NCBI GenBank assembly: GCA_910580225.1
Contig: CAJTXE010000001.1
Location: 350,216-414,215, forward strand
DNA length: 64,000 bases
From: an uncultured Acetatifactor sp.
GTDB taxonomy: Bacteria > Bacillota > Clostridia > Lachnospirales > Lachnospiraceae
Direction of reading: 5' to 3'
The position numbers and the translations under genes were made by a program. Positions 8,122-16,734 of the stretch are shown here, in pieces (position 1 is the stretch's first letter; each line of letters starts with the position of its first letter). The notes beneath the pieces are model-generated. The model was not told the DNA's origin and searched no databases. It saw nothing but the letters and a program-made list of their open reading frames with translations.

Positions 8122-10893
8122 GTGTTTGAACAGTGCAGTGTAAGGGAAACCATAGAAAAACTGAAAAGCGACGGACAGCAGGGACTGACAGTACGGGAAG
8201 CGGCGGAACGCCTGCGCCGTGAAGGGAGAAACGAAATGAAGGCGCCCCGGAAAAAGACGGCGGCGGAATCTTTTTTGGAACAGTTAAACGATCCTCTGAT
8301 CTATGTCCTGATTGTAGCGGCAGTGGTCTCCATGCTGCTTCGGGAGGTCAGCGACGCAGTCATTATCGGCGTAGTGGTGGTGCTCAATGCCGTGGTGGGG
8401 ATGTTTCAGGAGGGAAAGGCCAGGAAGGCACTGGAGTCTCTGAAAAAGCTCACCAGTCCTCAGGCGTGTGTCATTCGGGACGGAAAACATATGGAGATTC
8501 CGGCAGCGGAACTGGTGAGCGGGGATCTGGTCTGCCTGGAGGCAGGATGCCAGGTACCGGCAGATCTGCGTCTGACAGCGTCTTTTCATCTGAAAGCTGA
8601 GGAGTCCGCATTGACCGGGGAATCTGTACCGATGGAGAAGGATGCAGGATTCGTGGGGGAGAGGGGAAAGGAATTGCCTCTGGGAGACAGGCGGAATATG
8701 GCTTATATGTCAACCATCATTACTTATGGCAGAGGGCTGGGCCTGGTGACGGCTACAGGGATGGAGACGGAACTGGGCCGAATCGCGGCCATGATCACGG
8801 AGGCAAAGGAAGAAATGACCCCGCTGCAGAAGCGCCTGGGAGAGCTGGGAAAGGTATTGAGTCTGCTGAGCCTCCTGCTTTGTGCTGCGTTGTTCGCCAT
8901 TGCGGTACTACAGCATCGAAATGTGCCGGAGATGCTGATCACGGCCATATCTCTGGCTGTGGCGGCGGTGCCGGAAGGTCTTCCTGCCGTGGTGACTATC
9001 TGCCTGGCGCTGAGCGTGACCCGTATGGTAAAGGTGAATACCATCGTGCGCAGGCTGCCTTCCGTGGAGACACTGGGGGCGGTCAGTGTGGTCTGTTCGG
9101 ATAAAACGGGAACCCTGACTCAGAACCGCATGACGGTGGAAAAATGTTGGGTGGCAGGCAGTGTGAGGAAGGCCCGGGACTGTGACCCTATGTGCTATCC
9201 GGATTTTTACCGGGGAATGACTCTGTGCAATGATGCCTCCATAGAACAGGGCAGCAGAAACGGCGATCCCACGGAGCTGGCGCTCCTGGACCTGGCGGAG
9301 AAAGCGGGAATCCGGAAACAGGAGCTGGAGGGGCGGATGCCCAGGGTGGATGAACTTTCCTTTGACTCGGACAGAAAGATGATGACCACGCTGCACAACG
9401 GTATGGCCGTAAGGACTGATACCCGACGGCAGACCGGGGAAAGGTCCGGTTTTGACAGTGGATTTGTATCCTATACCAAAGGTGCGCCAGATGAAGTTTT
9501 AAAATGCTGTACCCGGATTTTGACGGAAAATGGTTTGGTCAGGTTAACTGATTATCACAAAAGACAGCTGCGTGCAGCTCTGGAGGAAATGTCCGGAGAA
9601 GCATTGCGCACGCTGGCTGTGGCTATGGGAACGGGCAACAGTCATGCCGGGGAAGAGGATCTGATTTTTCTCGGAATGGTTGGCATGAGGGATCCTGCCA
9701 GACCGGAGGCGGCAAGGGCAGTTGCGGATTTCCGTGAGGCAGGGGTGAAGACCGTCATGATCACAGGAGATCATGTGGATACGGCGCTTGCCATCGGCAG
9801 GCAGCTGGGAATTGCAGACAGTCGGGAACAGTGCATGACAGGGGAAGAGATGAGCCGCCTGTCGGAACAGGAATTCCGCGGCAGACTCCGGGATCTTCGA
9901 ATCTTTGCCAGAGTTTCACCGGCTCAGAAAGTTCGTATCGTAGACGGTTTTCAGCAGGGAGGCGGGATCGTGGCGATGACCGGGGACGGTGTCAACGATG
10001 CCCCTTCCCTGAAGAAAGCGGATATCGGTATCTCCATGGGGAAGACAGGGACGGATGTAGCTAGGCAGGCTTCAGACATGGTGCTGACGGACGATAATTT
10101 TGCCACCATCCGGCGTGCCATTGAAGAGGGGAGAGGTGTGTATGAAAATATCCGAAAATCGGTTATCTTCCTGCTTTCCTCCAACCTGGGTGAGATCATT
10201 ACCATGTTTCTGGCAGTGATCTGCGGCGTGGCGTCCCCGCTGAAATCCAGCCACATCCTGTGGATCAATCTGATTACGGATTCGCTTCCGGCGCTGGCTC
10301 TGGGGGTGGATAAAAACGACGGAGACAGTCTGATGAAACAACCGCCCAGAAGGGCGGAGGAAAGTCTGTTTGCCAGAGGCGGATTTGTGTGTACCTGTTT
10401 TTACGGGGCACTGATCGCGGCGGTAAGCCTGACGGCGTTTTTGATGCTGCCTGCTGCATTGCTGCGTGTAAACGGACTGGCGCTGACTCTCGGAAATCTG
10501 GTGCAGCTTTTGGGAAACGGTTCCGTGCTGGCCAAGGCCCAGACCTATGCCTTTACGGTACTGGGTATGTCACAGCTGTTTCACGCTGTGGGGATGCGGG
10601 ATACCCAGAGATCTGTCTTCCGAATGAATCACCTGGAAAATAAACTGATGATAGCAGCCTGTATGATTGGATTTATGCTGCAATTTGCGGTGACGGAGGT
10701 GCCTTTTCTGATCCGGGCTTTCGGTACATCCCCGCTGTCGGGCAGGGAATGGATGCGGCTGACGCTGCTGGCTGCCGTTCCGCTGTTTGCCCATGAGGTA
10801 ATCGTATGCTGTTTTATCCGTTCCAGGGCAGGGGCCTCTGCACATAAGAGGACGCGGAAATTATTTTCCACATTCAATTCCCGGTATAATTGA
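8122..10893 (+). CDS. Cation-translocating P-type ATPase, calcium-type (P2A)
   Basis: The product is a P-type ATPase of about 923 residues. It has an N-terminal cation-ATPase domain, the actuator loop (LTGESVPMEK), M4 with VPEGLPAVVT, the phosphorylation motif DKTGTLTQN with D327, the nucleotide domain (KGAPDEVL), the hinge TGDGVNDAPSLKKADIG, and M5/M6 with NLGEIITMF and WINLITDSLPA. The M4 PEGLP and M6 N..TD pattern fits calcium export pumps related to SERCA/PMR1, although manganese transport is possible. I prefer the GTG at 8122 because GGGAGG lies just before it; an in-frame ATG at 8095 has no such site. It seems to be a single-gene unit, since the promoter of the next gene overlaps its stop codon. 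Confidence 0.93.
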   Translation: MFEQCSVRETIEKLKSDGQQGLTVREAAERLRREGRNEMKAPRKKTAAESFLEQLNDPLIYVLIVAAVVSMLLREVSDAVIIGVVVVLNAVVGMFQEGKARKALESLKKLTSPQACVIRDGKHMEIPAAELVSGDLVCLEAGCQVPADLRLTASFHLKAEESALTGESVPMEKDAGFVGERGKELPLGDRRNMAYMSTIITYGRGLGLVTATGMETELGRIAAMITEAKEEMTPLQKRLGELGKVLSLLSLLLCAALFAIAVLQHRNVPEMLITAISLAVAAVPEGLPAVVTICLALSVTRMVKVNTIVRRLPSVETLGAVSVVCSDKTGTLTQNRMTVEKCWVAGSVRKARDCDPMCYPDFYRGMTLCNDASIEQGSRNGDPTELALLDLAEKAGIRKQELEGRMPRVDELSFDSDRKMMTTLHNGMAVRTDTRRQTGERSGFDSGFVSYTKGAPDEVLKCCTRILTENGLVRLTDYHKRQLRAALEEMSGEALRTLAVAMGTGNSHAGEEDLIFLGMVGMRDPARPEAARAVADFREAGVKTVMITGDHVDTALAIGRQLGIADSREQCMTGEEMSRLSEQEFRGRLRDLRIFARVSPAQKVRIVDGFQQGGGIVAMTGDGVNDAPSLKKADIGISMGKTGTDVARQASDMVLTDDNFATIRRAIEEGRGVYENIRKSVIFLLSSNLGEIITMFLAVICGVASPLKSSHILWINLITDSLPALALGVDKNDGDSLMKQPPRRAEESLFARGGFVCTCFYGALIAAVSLTAFLMLPAALLRVNGLALTLGNLVQLLGNGSVLAKAQTYAFTVLGMSQLFHAVGMRDTQRSVFRMNHLENKLMIAACMIGFMLQFAVTEVPFLIRAFGTSPLSGREWMRLTLLAAVPLFAHEVIVCCFIRSRAGASAHKRTRKLFSTFNSRYN

Positions 10894-10918
10894 CTTTGCT
10901 TAAGGTATATTGTATAAT
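10890..10918 (+). promoter_or_regulatory. SigA-type promoter for the lysyl-tRNA synthetase gene
   Basis: TTGACT (10890-10895) and TATAAT (10913-10918) are separated by 17 bases. The -35 overlaps the stop codon of the ATPase gene. The start codon at 10949 is about 30 bases from the -10, with AAAGGAG before it, so the leader is very short and leaves no room for a T-box. Confidence 0.85.
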
Positions 10919-10948
10919 TACTACCACTAATTTAAAGGAGTATACATT

Positions 10949-12958
10949 ATGCATTGGTCAGATAAGATTGCGGAGAGAATCATCAGCAGGAATCCGGACA
11001 AGGAGGAATATGTATGTGCTGCAGGCATCAGTCCTTCGGGTTCCATTCACATTGGTAATTTCAGAGATATTGCAACCAGCCTGTTTGTGGTAAAGGCCCT
11101 GGAGAGAAAAGGGAAAAAGGCGAAGCTTCTGTTTTCCTGGGACGAGTATGACAGGATTCGGAAGATTCCGGTCAATGTGCAGGCTGTTAATAAGGATATG
11201 GATCAATATATCGGGGTCTCCTATGCGGATGCGCCGAACCCCTTCGGAACCGAAGCGGCTACTTACGCCGAATACTTTGAGAAGGAATTCGAGGAATCTA
11301 TCCGGCGGTTCGGGATCAAAATGGACTACCGCTACCAGGCCGGAATGAACAAGAGCGGTAAGTACAGCGAATATGTCATGGAGGCGCTTCAGAAGCGGGG
11401 AGAGATCTTTGATATCCTGGACAGCTTCCGGACCCAGGATGCCCAGGAGGGGGAACGGGAGGCTTATTACCCTGTAAGCATTTACTGTCCTGTATGCGGT
11501 CGGGATACAACGAAGATCACGTCCCTCTCTGAGGACTGCACAAAGGCGCATTATGTGTGCAAATGCGGTCATGAAGGGGAGCATGATTTCACAAAGGATT
11601 TCAACTGCAAGCTGGCCTGGAAGATTGACTGGCCCATGCGCTGGAAATATGAGCAGGTAGATTTCGAACCCGGCGGAAAGGATCATGCCAGCCCCGGAGG
11701 CAGCTATGATACCAGCAGAGTGATTGCAAAGAAAATTTTTCATTACGAAGCCCCCATCTTCCAGGGGTACGAATTTATCGGCATCAAGGGTACCACGGGA
11801 AAAATGTCCGGATCTACCGGACTGAATCTCACACCTGCAACGCTGTTGAATATCTATCAGCCCGAGGTAATCCTCTGGCTCTATGCAAAATCGGAGCCCA
11901 CGAAGGCTTTCGATTTCTGCTTTGATGACGGGATTCTGCGGCAGTATTTTGAGTTTGACAAGCAGTACAACAGTTATTTGGACGGTACAGCAGATGATTA
12001 TGTGCGGGATATCATGAACAGCTGCCTGATGTTCGACAGGAAGATCAGCACCGTGCCCATGTCCCATCTGGTGCAGTTGGGGTCTGTGGTGGATTTCCAT
12101 GTGGAGATGCTGGAGACCGTGTTCGAGAAGATCGGTACCCCTTTCAAATACGAAGACTTTAAGGAACGTCTGGGGCTGGCGAAGTATTGGCTGGAGAACT
12201 GCTCTCCGGAGAATGTCAACAGGCTTTGTCCGGTGCGGAACTGGCCTGTATACAATACATTGGACGAAAAGGAGAGGGAGGCTGTGGCCATGCTCCATGC
12301 CTGTCTATCGGACAATGAGTATACGCTGGACGATCTGAATAAGGAACTGTATGAAATTCCGAAGAAAATCTATGGTTATGATGCAGAAAACCTGAAGGCC
12401 CTCCAGGGAACTTTCTTTAAGGATGTGTACCGGCTTCTTCTGAATAAGGAGAAGGGGCCCAGACTTTATCTGTTCCTCTATGCCATCGAGAAGGACAGGT
12501 TCCTCTCCCTGCTGGATTTCTCCGCACCCATGACAGGGGAGGAGGAAGAAGCGCTGGCACCCAAAGAAGAACCCGTGCAGGAGGAGGCGAAGCGGGAGTA
12601 CGGCGAACCTGACGAAGTACAGCCGGTGGCGGAGGAGATTACTGCCGAGGGATTCCGACAGATCGATCTGCGGGTCTGCAAAGTATTAAAGTGTACGGAG
12701 ATCCGTAAGTCTCACAGCTGTTATAAGCTTACGCTGTTTGACGGGCTGAAGGAGCGGGTTATCGTATCCAGCATCAAGGAATACTATAAGCCTGAGGAAC
12801 TGGTGGGCAGAAAGATTATCGTAGTGGCAAACTTAAAACCCACCCGCCTGGTGGGAGTCACCAGTGAAGGCATGCTGCTGGCCGGAACCAACAACGCCTG
12901 CGGCTGCCAGGTGGTGTTTGTGGACGACATTGTGCCGGAGGGAACACGGATCTGCTGA
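10949..12958 (+). CDS. lysK: Class I lysyl-tRNA synthetase with C-terminal tRNA-binding domain
   Basis: The enzyme attaches lysine to tRNA-Lys. This is the class I (archaeal-type) form, unrelated to the class II LysS of most bacteria. It has HIGN at 34-37 and KMSGS at 285-289 as the class I signatures, the SWDEYDRIRKIP block, and two CxxC pairs for zinc (near 178 and 200). The usual class I enzyme has roughly 500-530 residues; this one has 669. The extra part (about 565-669) is an OB-fold tRNA-binding module like Trbp111 and the MetRS C terminus (IDLRVCKV, NLKPTRLVGVTSEGM). An acidic linker rich in Glu separates the two parts. It is followed by pyrK after 122 bases, with no terminator seen. 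Confidence 0.93.
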   Translation: MHWSDKIAERIISRNPDKEEYVCAAGISPSGSIHIGNFRDIATSLFVVKALERKGKKAKLLFSWDEYDRIRKIPVNVQAVNKDMDQYIGVSYADAPNPFGTEAATYAEYFEKEFEESIRRFGIKMDYRYQAGMNKSGKYSEYVMEALQKRGEIFDILDSFRTQDAQEGEREAYYPVSIYCPVCGRDTTKITSLSEDCTKAHYVCKCGHEGEHDFTKDFNCKLAWKIDWPMRWKYEQVDFEPGGKDHASPGGSYDTSRVIAKKIFHYEAPIFQGYEFIGIKGTTGKMSGSTGLNLTPATLLNIYQPEVILWLYAKSEPTKAFDFCFDDGILRQYFEFDKQYNSYLDGTADDYVRDIMNSCLMFDRKISTVPMSHLVQLGSVVDFHVEMLETVFEKIGTPFKYEDFKERLGLAKYWLENCSPENVNRLCPVRNWPVYNTLDEKEREAVAMLHACLSDNEYTLDDLNKELYEIPKKIYGYDAENLKALQGTFFKDVYRLLLNKEKGPRLYLFLYAIEKDRFLSLLDFSAPMTGEEEEALAPKEEPVQEEAKREYGEPDEVQPVAEEITAEGFRQIDLRVCKVLKCTEIRKSHSCYKLTLFDGLKERVIVSSIKEYYKPEELVGRKIIVVANLKPTRLVGVTSEGMLLAGTNNACGCQVVFVDDIVPEGTRIC

Positions 12959-13080
12959 GAGGGAGAGACGGGGAGGTGTGGACCCATACCTCAAGGTTAC
13001 GGGCAGCGGTTTCTGTTTCCATCCGGAGAAGGGAAAACATTGGATTCCGGCGGGATGACAGATAAGAAAGGATTGCGCTT

Positions 13081-13875
13081 ATGAAACAAAAGCAGACAGC
13101 ACGTGTGCTTTCCCAGAAAGAGATCGCACCGGATATTTATGATATGTGGATAGAGACTTCCCTGGCAGCGGAGGCAAAGCCGGGCCAGTTTTTGGGGGTT
13201 TATCCGAAGGATAAAAGCACATTGCTTCCACGCCCCATCAGTATCTGTGAGGTGAGGGCCGGGGACGGCGGGCAATGGGGCAATGCACTGCGCATTGTCT
13301 ACCGCATCGCGGGGGCGGGAACCAGAGAATTTTCCTCATACGGTGAGGGAGACAGGATTGCATTGCTTGGACCTCTCGGCAACGGATTTCCCCTGGAGGC
13401 AGGAAAGGGAAAAAGAGTGTTTCTTATGGGCGGCGGTATCGGAATTCCGCCCATTCTGGAGCTGGCAAAATGTCTGGAGGCAGACATGGCATATAAGCAG
13501 GTCATTTTAGGATATCGCGACAGGGAATTGTTCCTGAAGGAAAACTTTGAACGGTATGCTTCTGTTTATGTGGCTACAGAGGACGGCAGTATGGGGATCA
13601 AAGGCAATGTCATGGATGTCATTGCGGCGAATGAACTGGAAGCGGATGTGATATTTGCCTGTGGGCCCATGCCTATGCTGCGTGCCGTCAAAAAATATGC
13701 GCAGGAACGCGGCATTCCGGCGTATATTTCCCTGGAAGAGCATATGGCCTGCGGTGTGGGGGCATGCCTGGGCTGTGTGGTGAAAACGAAGGAAATCGAT
13801 TCCCATTCGCATGTCCACAACGCCAGAATCTGTACCGACGGTCCTGTGTTTGAAGCGGAGACAGTAGAGATTTAG
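13081..13875 (+). CDS. pyrK: Dihydroorotate dehydrogenase B, electron transfer subunit
   Basis: PyrK carries FAD and a [2Fe-2S] cluster and passes electrons from dihydroorotate, via PyrD, to NAD+. The 264-residue product has a ferredoxin-reductase-like FAD domain (LLPRPISIC, YRIAGAGTREFS), an NAD-binding region (GGGIGIPPILEL), and a C-terminal cysteine cluster CGVGACLGC plus a later CTDGP that binds the iron-sulfur centre. ATG 13081 follows AAAGGA. pyrD follows 124 bases downstream, as expected for the PyrK2-PyrD2 complex. No other pyrimidine genes are in the window, so this is a pyrKD fragment of the pathway. Confidence 0.96.
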   Translation: MKQKQTARVLSQKEIAPDIYDMWIETSLAAEAKPGQFLGVYPKDKSTLLPRPISICEVRAGDGGQWGNALRIVYRIAGAGTREFSSYGEGDRIALLGPLGNGFPLEAGKGKRVFLMGGGIGIPPILELAKCLEADMAYKQVILGYRDRELFLKENFERYASVYVATEDGSMGIKGNVMDVIAANELEADVIFACGPMPMLRAVKKYAQERGIPAYISLEEHMACGVGACLGCVVKTKEIDSHSHVHNARICTDGPVFEAETVEI

Positions 13876-13999
13876 AGCACATTTGCAGATGGATTTCTGT
13901 CGGACGTGCGTCATACAACTTCCGCATGCAGTGGGCAGACGGAGGATATGCCTGCCCGGGACACCAAAGAGCTGAGGCAGGGAAGAGGAGAAAACAGAT

Positions 14000-14905
14000 A
14001 TGAATACAGAGGTTACAATCGCAGGCATTACTCTGAAAAATCCGGTTATGACGGCATCGGGAACCTTTGGCTCGGGGATGGAGTATTCCGAATTTGTGGA
14101 TTTGAATCGGCTTGGGGCCGTGGTGACAAAAGGGGTTGCCAATGTACCCTGGCCCGGAAATCCCACACCTCGGGTGACGGAGGTTTACGGGGGCATGCTC
14201 AACGCCATAGGGCTCCAAAATCCCGGTATAGAAGTATTTCTGGAGCGGGATATCCCTTTTTTAAAGCAGTATGATACCAAGGTGATAGTCAATGTATGCG
14301 GGAAGACTGTGGAAGACTATGTTGATGTGGTAGAACGCCTGGGAGAGGAACCGACGGTGGCCATGCTGGAAATTAATGTGTCCTGTCCCAACGTGAAGGA
14401 AGGTGCCATTGCCTTTGGGCAGAATGCGGATGCCCTGTCCGGCATTACACGGGAGATCAAACGGCACGCAAAGCAGCCGGTTATTATGAAATTAAGCCCC
14501 AATGTCACTGATATTGGGGAGATGGCCAAGGCTGCGGAGGCTGCGGGGGCAGACGCGCTGTCACTGATCAACACCATCACCGGCATGAAGATTGACATCC
14601 ATCGGCGGAAATTTGCCATAGCAAACAAGACAGGCGGTATGAGCGGTCCGGCCATCAAACCCATTGCTGTGCGGATGGTGTATCAGGCGGCCCAGGCGGT
14701 GAAGATTCCGATTATCGGAATGGGTGGCATTGCCAGCGGTGAGGATGCCGTGGAATTTCTGCTGGCCGGTGCAAGTGCTGTCAGTGTGGGAGCCATGAAT
14801 TTCGTGAATCCCGGTGCGACCATGGAGGTGGAATCCGGAATCCGGAACTATATGGAACGGTATCATGTGGAAAATGTGACGGAACTGATCGGTGCCGTGT
14901 CCTGA
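14000..14905 (+). CDS. pyrD: Dihydroorotate dehydrogenase B, catalytic subunit
   Basis: This class 1B FMN enzyme oxidises dihydroorotate to orotate in pyrimidine synthesis. The 301-residue length is typical. Visible features are the N-terminal NPVMTASGTFG, the active-site NVSCPN with the catalytic Cys129 that marks class 1 enzymes, MKLSPNVTD, and the phosphate-binding GMGGIASGEDAVEFLLAGA at the barrel end. It lies just after pyrK, its obligate partner in class 1B. The start at 14000 follows GAAGAGGAG. Confidence 0.97.
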   Translation: MNTEVTIAGITLKNPVMTASGTFGSGMEYSEFVDLNRLGAVVTKGVANVPWPGNPTPRVTEVYGGMLNAIGLQNPGIEVFLERDIPFLKQYDTKVIVNVCGKTVEDYVDVVERLGEEPTVAMLEINVSCPNVKEGAIAFGQNADALSGITREIKRHAKQPVIMKLSPNVTDIGEMAKAAEAAGADALSLINTITGMKIDIHRRKFAIANKTGGMSGPAIKPIAVRMVYQAAQAVKIPIIGMGGIASGEDAVEFLLAGASAVSVGAMNFVNPGATMEVESGIRNYMERYHVENVTELIGAVS

Positions 14906-14940
14906 GAAACTCTCTGTCGGGAAGCTGTCGAGGGAGGGCG

Positions 14941-14969
14941 GTATATATCGGTGAATCCCTTCATATATA
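14941..14969 (+). promoter_or_regulatory. Possible SigE-type (mother-cell) sporulation promoter
   Basis: GTATATA at 14941-14947, a 14-base gap, and CATATATA at 14962-14969 resemble the SigE pattern (ATA-type -35 and CATACANT -10). It lies 34 bases before the GTG start of sipL, a mother-cell gene in clostridia. The match is approximate in an AT-rich stretch, so this is tentative. Confidence 0.45.
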
Positions 14970-15002
14970 TTCTTATACGAGTATATATGGAGGTATTTTT
15001 TT

Positions 15003-16553
15003 GTGGAGCTGATTAAGAGAAATATACATATGGACCGAACGAGAGTTCAGGCCGTTACCCAGTTCACTCTGGAAGATGATGTCAACCTTCCTGAGAGCAA
15101 ACCGGATATTGCAGCCCTGAATCTGGAAAAGGGAGAGATCCTTATTGATGAGATCAGGCCCGGAACGGACACAGTGACGGTTCGGGGAAAATTGATGTTT
15201 ACGGTACTCTACCACACCCTGGAGGAGGGCAGCAACCTGGTGGTTCTGGAAGGCAGACTTCCCTTCGAAGAGAAAATTAATATTCAGGGCGTTGTGCCTG
15301 GGGATGCCGTGATTGTGGATGGGGAAGTGGAGGATATCACATTAAATATGATCAACTCCCGGAAACTGAATATTCAGTCCCTGATTACGATGACGGCGAA
15401 AGTGGAGGAACTGTATGACGAGGAGGCACCTGTTGCCGTCCATGGGGACGAAAAAGTGGAATACCGTCGTATGCCGCTGAATCTGGCTCAGATCGCCATC
15501 TGTAAAAACGATATTTTTCGGCTGAAGGAGGAAGTGGCACTGCCATCCAATTATCCCAATATTTTCCAGATTTTGTGGAATCATGTTTCCCTGGGAGATG
15601 TGGAGTTCAAGGTGATGGAGGAGAAGATCACGATTTCCGGGGATGTCCATCTGTTTCTTCTGTACGAGGGCGAAGGGGAAGAACATCCCTGCCGCAGCTT
15701 TGAGACCACTCTGCCTTTCAGCGGCATATTGGAGTGCCACGGCTGCCGGGAAGGGATGCTGCCGGATATCCGTTATCATTTGGGACAGCAGGAGCTGGCG
15801 GTACGTCCGGATTTTGACGGAGAAGAGCGTAATGTGGGACTGGAGCTGGTGTTGGATATTGCCATCCGTATTTATGAGGAGGAGAAGGTGGAGATCATAT
15901 CTGATATCTACGGAGTGTCCAGGGAAGTCAGTACCGTGTCTCACAGAGCGAATCTGCGCAGACTGCTCTCGAAGGTTACAGGAAAGACCAAGGTGACGGA
16001 TCATATCCATGTTACGGGAGGAACCGTGCTTCAATTACTGCACAGTGAGGGAGCCGTGGCAATGGAACAGCACAATACCGTGGAGAACGGCATTCTCCTG
16101 CAGGGCAGTCTGCAGGTGAAAGTGATGTACATTACAGGGGAGGACGAAGCGCCCTACGGCAGCACCCAGGCCCAGATTCCGTATCAATATACCCTGGAGG
16201 TGCCGGATATTGCGCCGGAGGACATGGGAGAGATACATGCGGAGGTAGAACAGCTTCAGGTAACCATGCTGGACGGAGAAGAGATGGATGTGAAGGCGGT
16301 CTTAAGTTTTTCCACGGTGGCATTTAAAAATGTGCCGGTGGATTTGATCAGCCAGGTCAATGTTTCGGATTTGGACAGCAGTACCATGAGCAGCCTGCCG
16401 GGGATAGTGATCTATATGGTGAAGGATGGAGATAATCTCTGGAATATCGGGAAAAAGTATTATGTTCCTGTAGATAAACTGCGGGAACTGAATGCGCTTG
16501 ACAGCGATGAACTGAAGACAGGACAGAAGCTTTTGATTGTGAAGGGCGGCTGA
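15003..16553 (+). CDS. sipL: SipL-like spore coat morphogenesis protein (DUF3794 + LysM)
   Basis: The product (516 residues) has DUF3794 (SPOCS)-type repeats over roughly residues 30-440 and one C-terminal LysM domain (VKDGDNLWNIGKKYYVP, about 470-516). This arrangement and length match SipL of Clostridioides difficile, which binds SpoIVA and anchors the coat around the forespore. It starts with GTG; GGAGG lies 9 bases upstream and no better ATG is present before conserved sequence. A possible SigE promoter precedes it. The presence of this gene argues that the organism forms endospores. Some Clostridia carry other DUF3794 proteins, so orthology rather than domain type is the uncertain part. 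Confidence 0.88.
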   Translation: MELIKRNIHMDRTRVQAVTQFTLEDDVNLPESKPDIAALNLEKGEILIDEIRPGTDTVTVRGKLMFTVLYHTLEEGSNLVVLEGRLPFEEKINIQGVVPGDAVIVDGEVEDITLNMINSRKLNIQSLITMTAKVEELYDEEAPVAVHGDEKVEYRRMPLNLAQIAICKNDIFRLKEEVALPSNYPNIFQILWNHVSLGDVEFKVMEEKITISGDVHLFLLYEGEGEEHPCRSFETTLPFSGILECHGCREGMLPDIRYHLGQQELAVRPDFDGEERNVGLELVLDIAIRIYEEEKVEIISDIYGVSREVSTVSHRANLRRLLSKVTGKTKVTDHIHVTGGTVLQLLHSEGAVAMEQHNTVENGILLQGSLQVKVMYITGEDEAPYGSTQAQIPYQYTLEVPDIAPEDMGEIHAEVEQLQVTMLDGEEMDVKAVLSFSTVAFKNVPVDLISQVNVSDLDSSTMSSLPGIVIYMVKDGDNLWNIGKKYYVPVDKLRELNALDSDELKTGQKLLIVKGG

Positions 16554-16734
16554 GCAAATTTAAAATGTTAGGGAAATCTTAATCATTTAATAAACAAATA
16601 TGATACATTTCTGCCTTATATTATAACCATAAAATTTATTTGTGAAATACGGTATTATTTGCCCATGTGTTTGGATGGAAGAAAACGGATGGCCATTGTG
16701 TGGGGATGGACTTACGACGTGATGAGGTGGAGAA

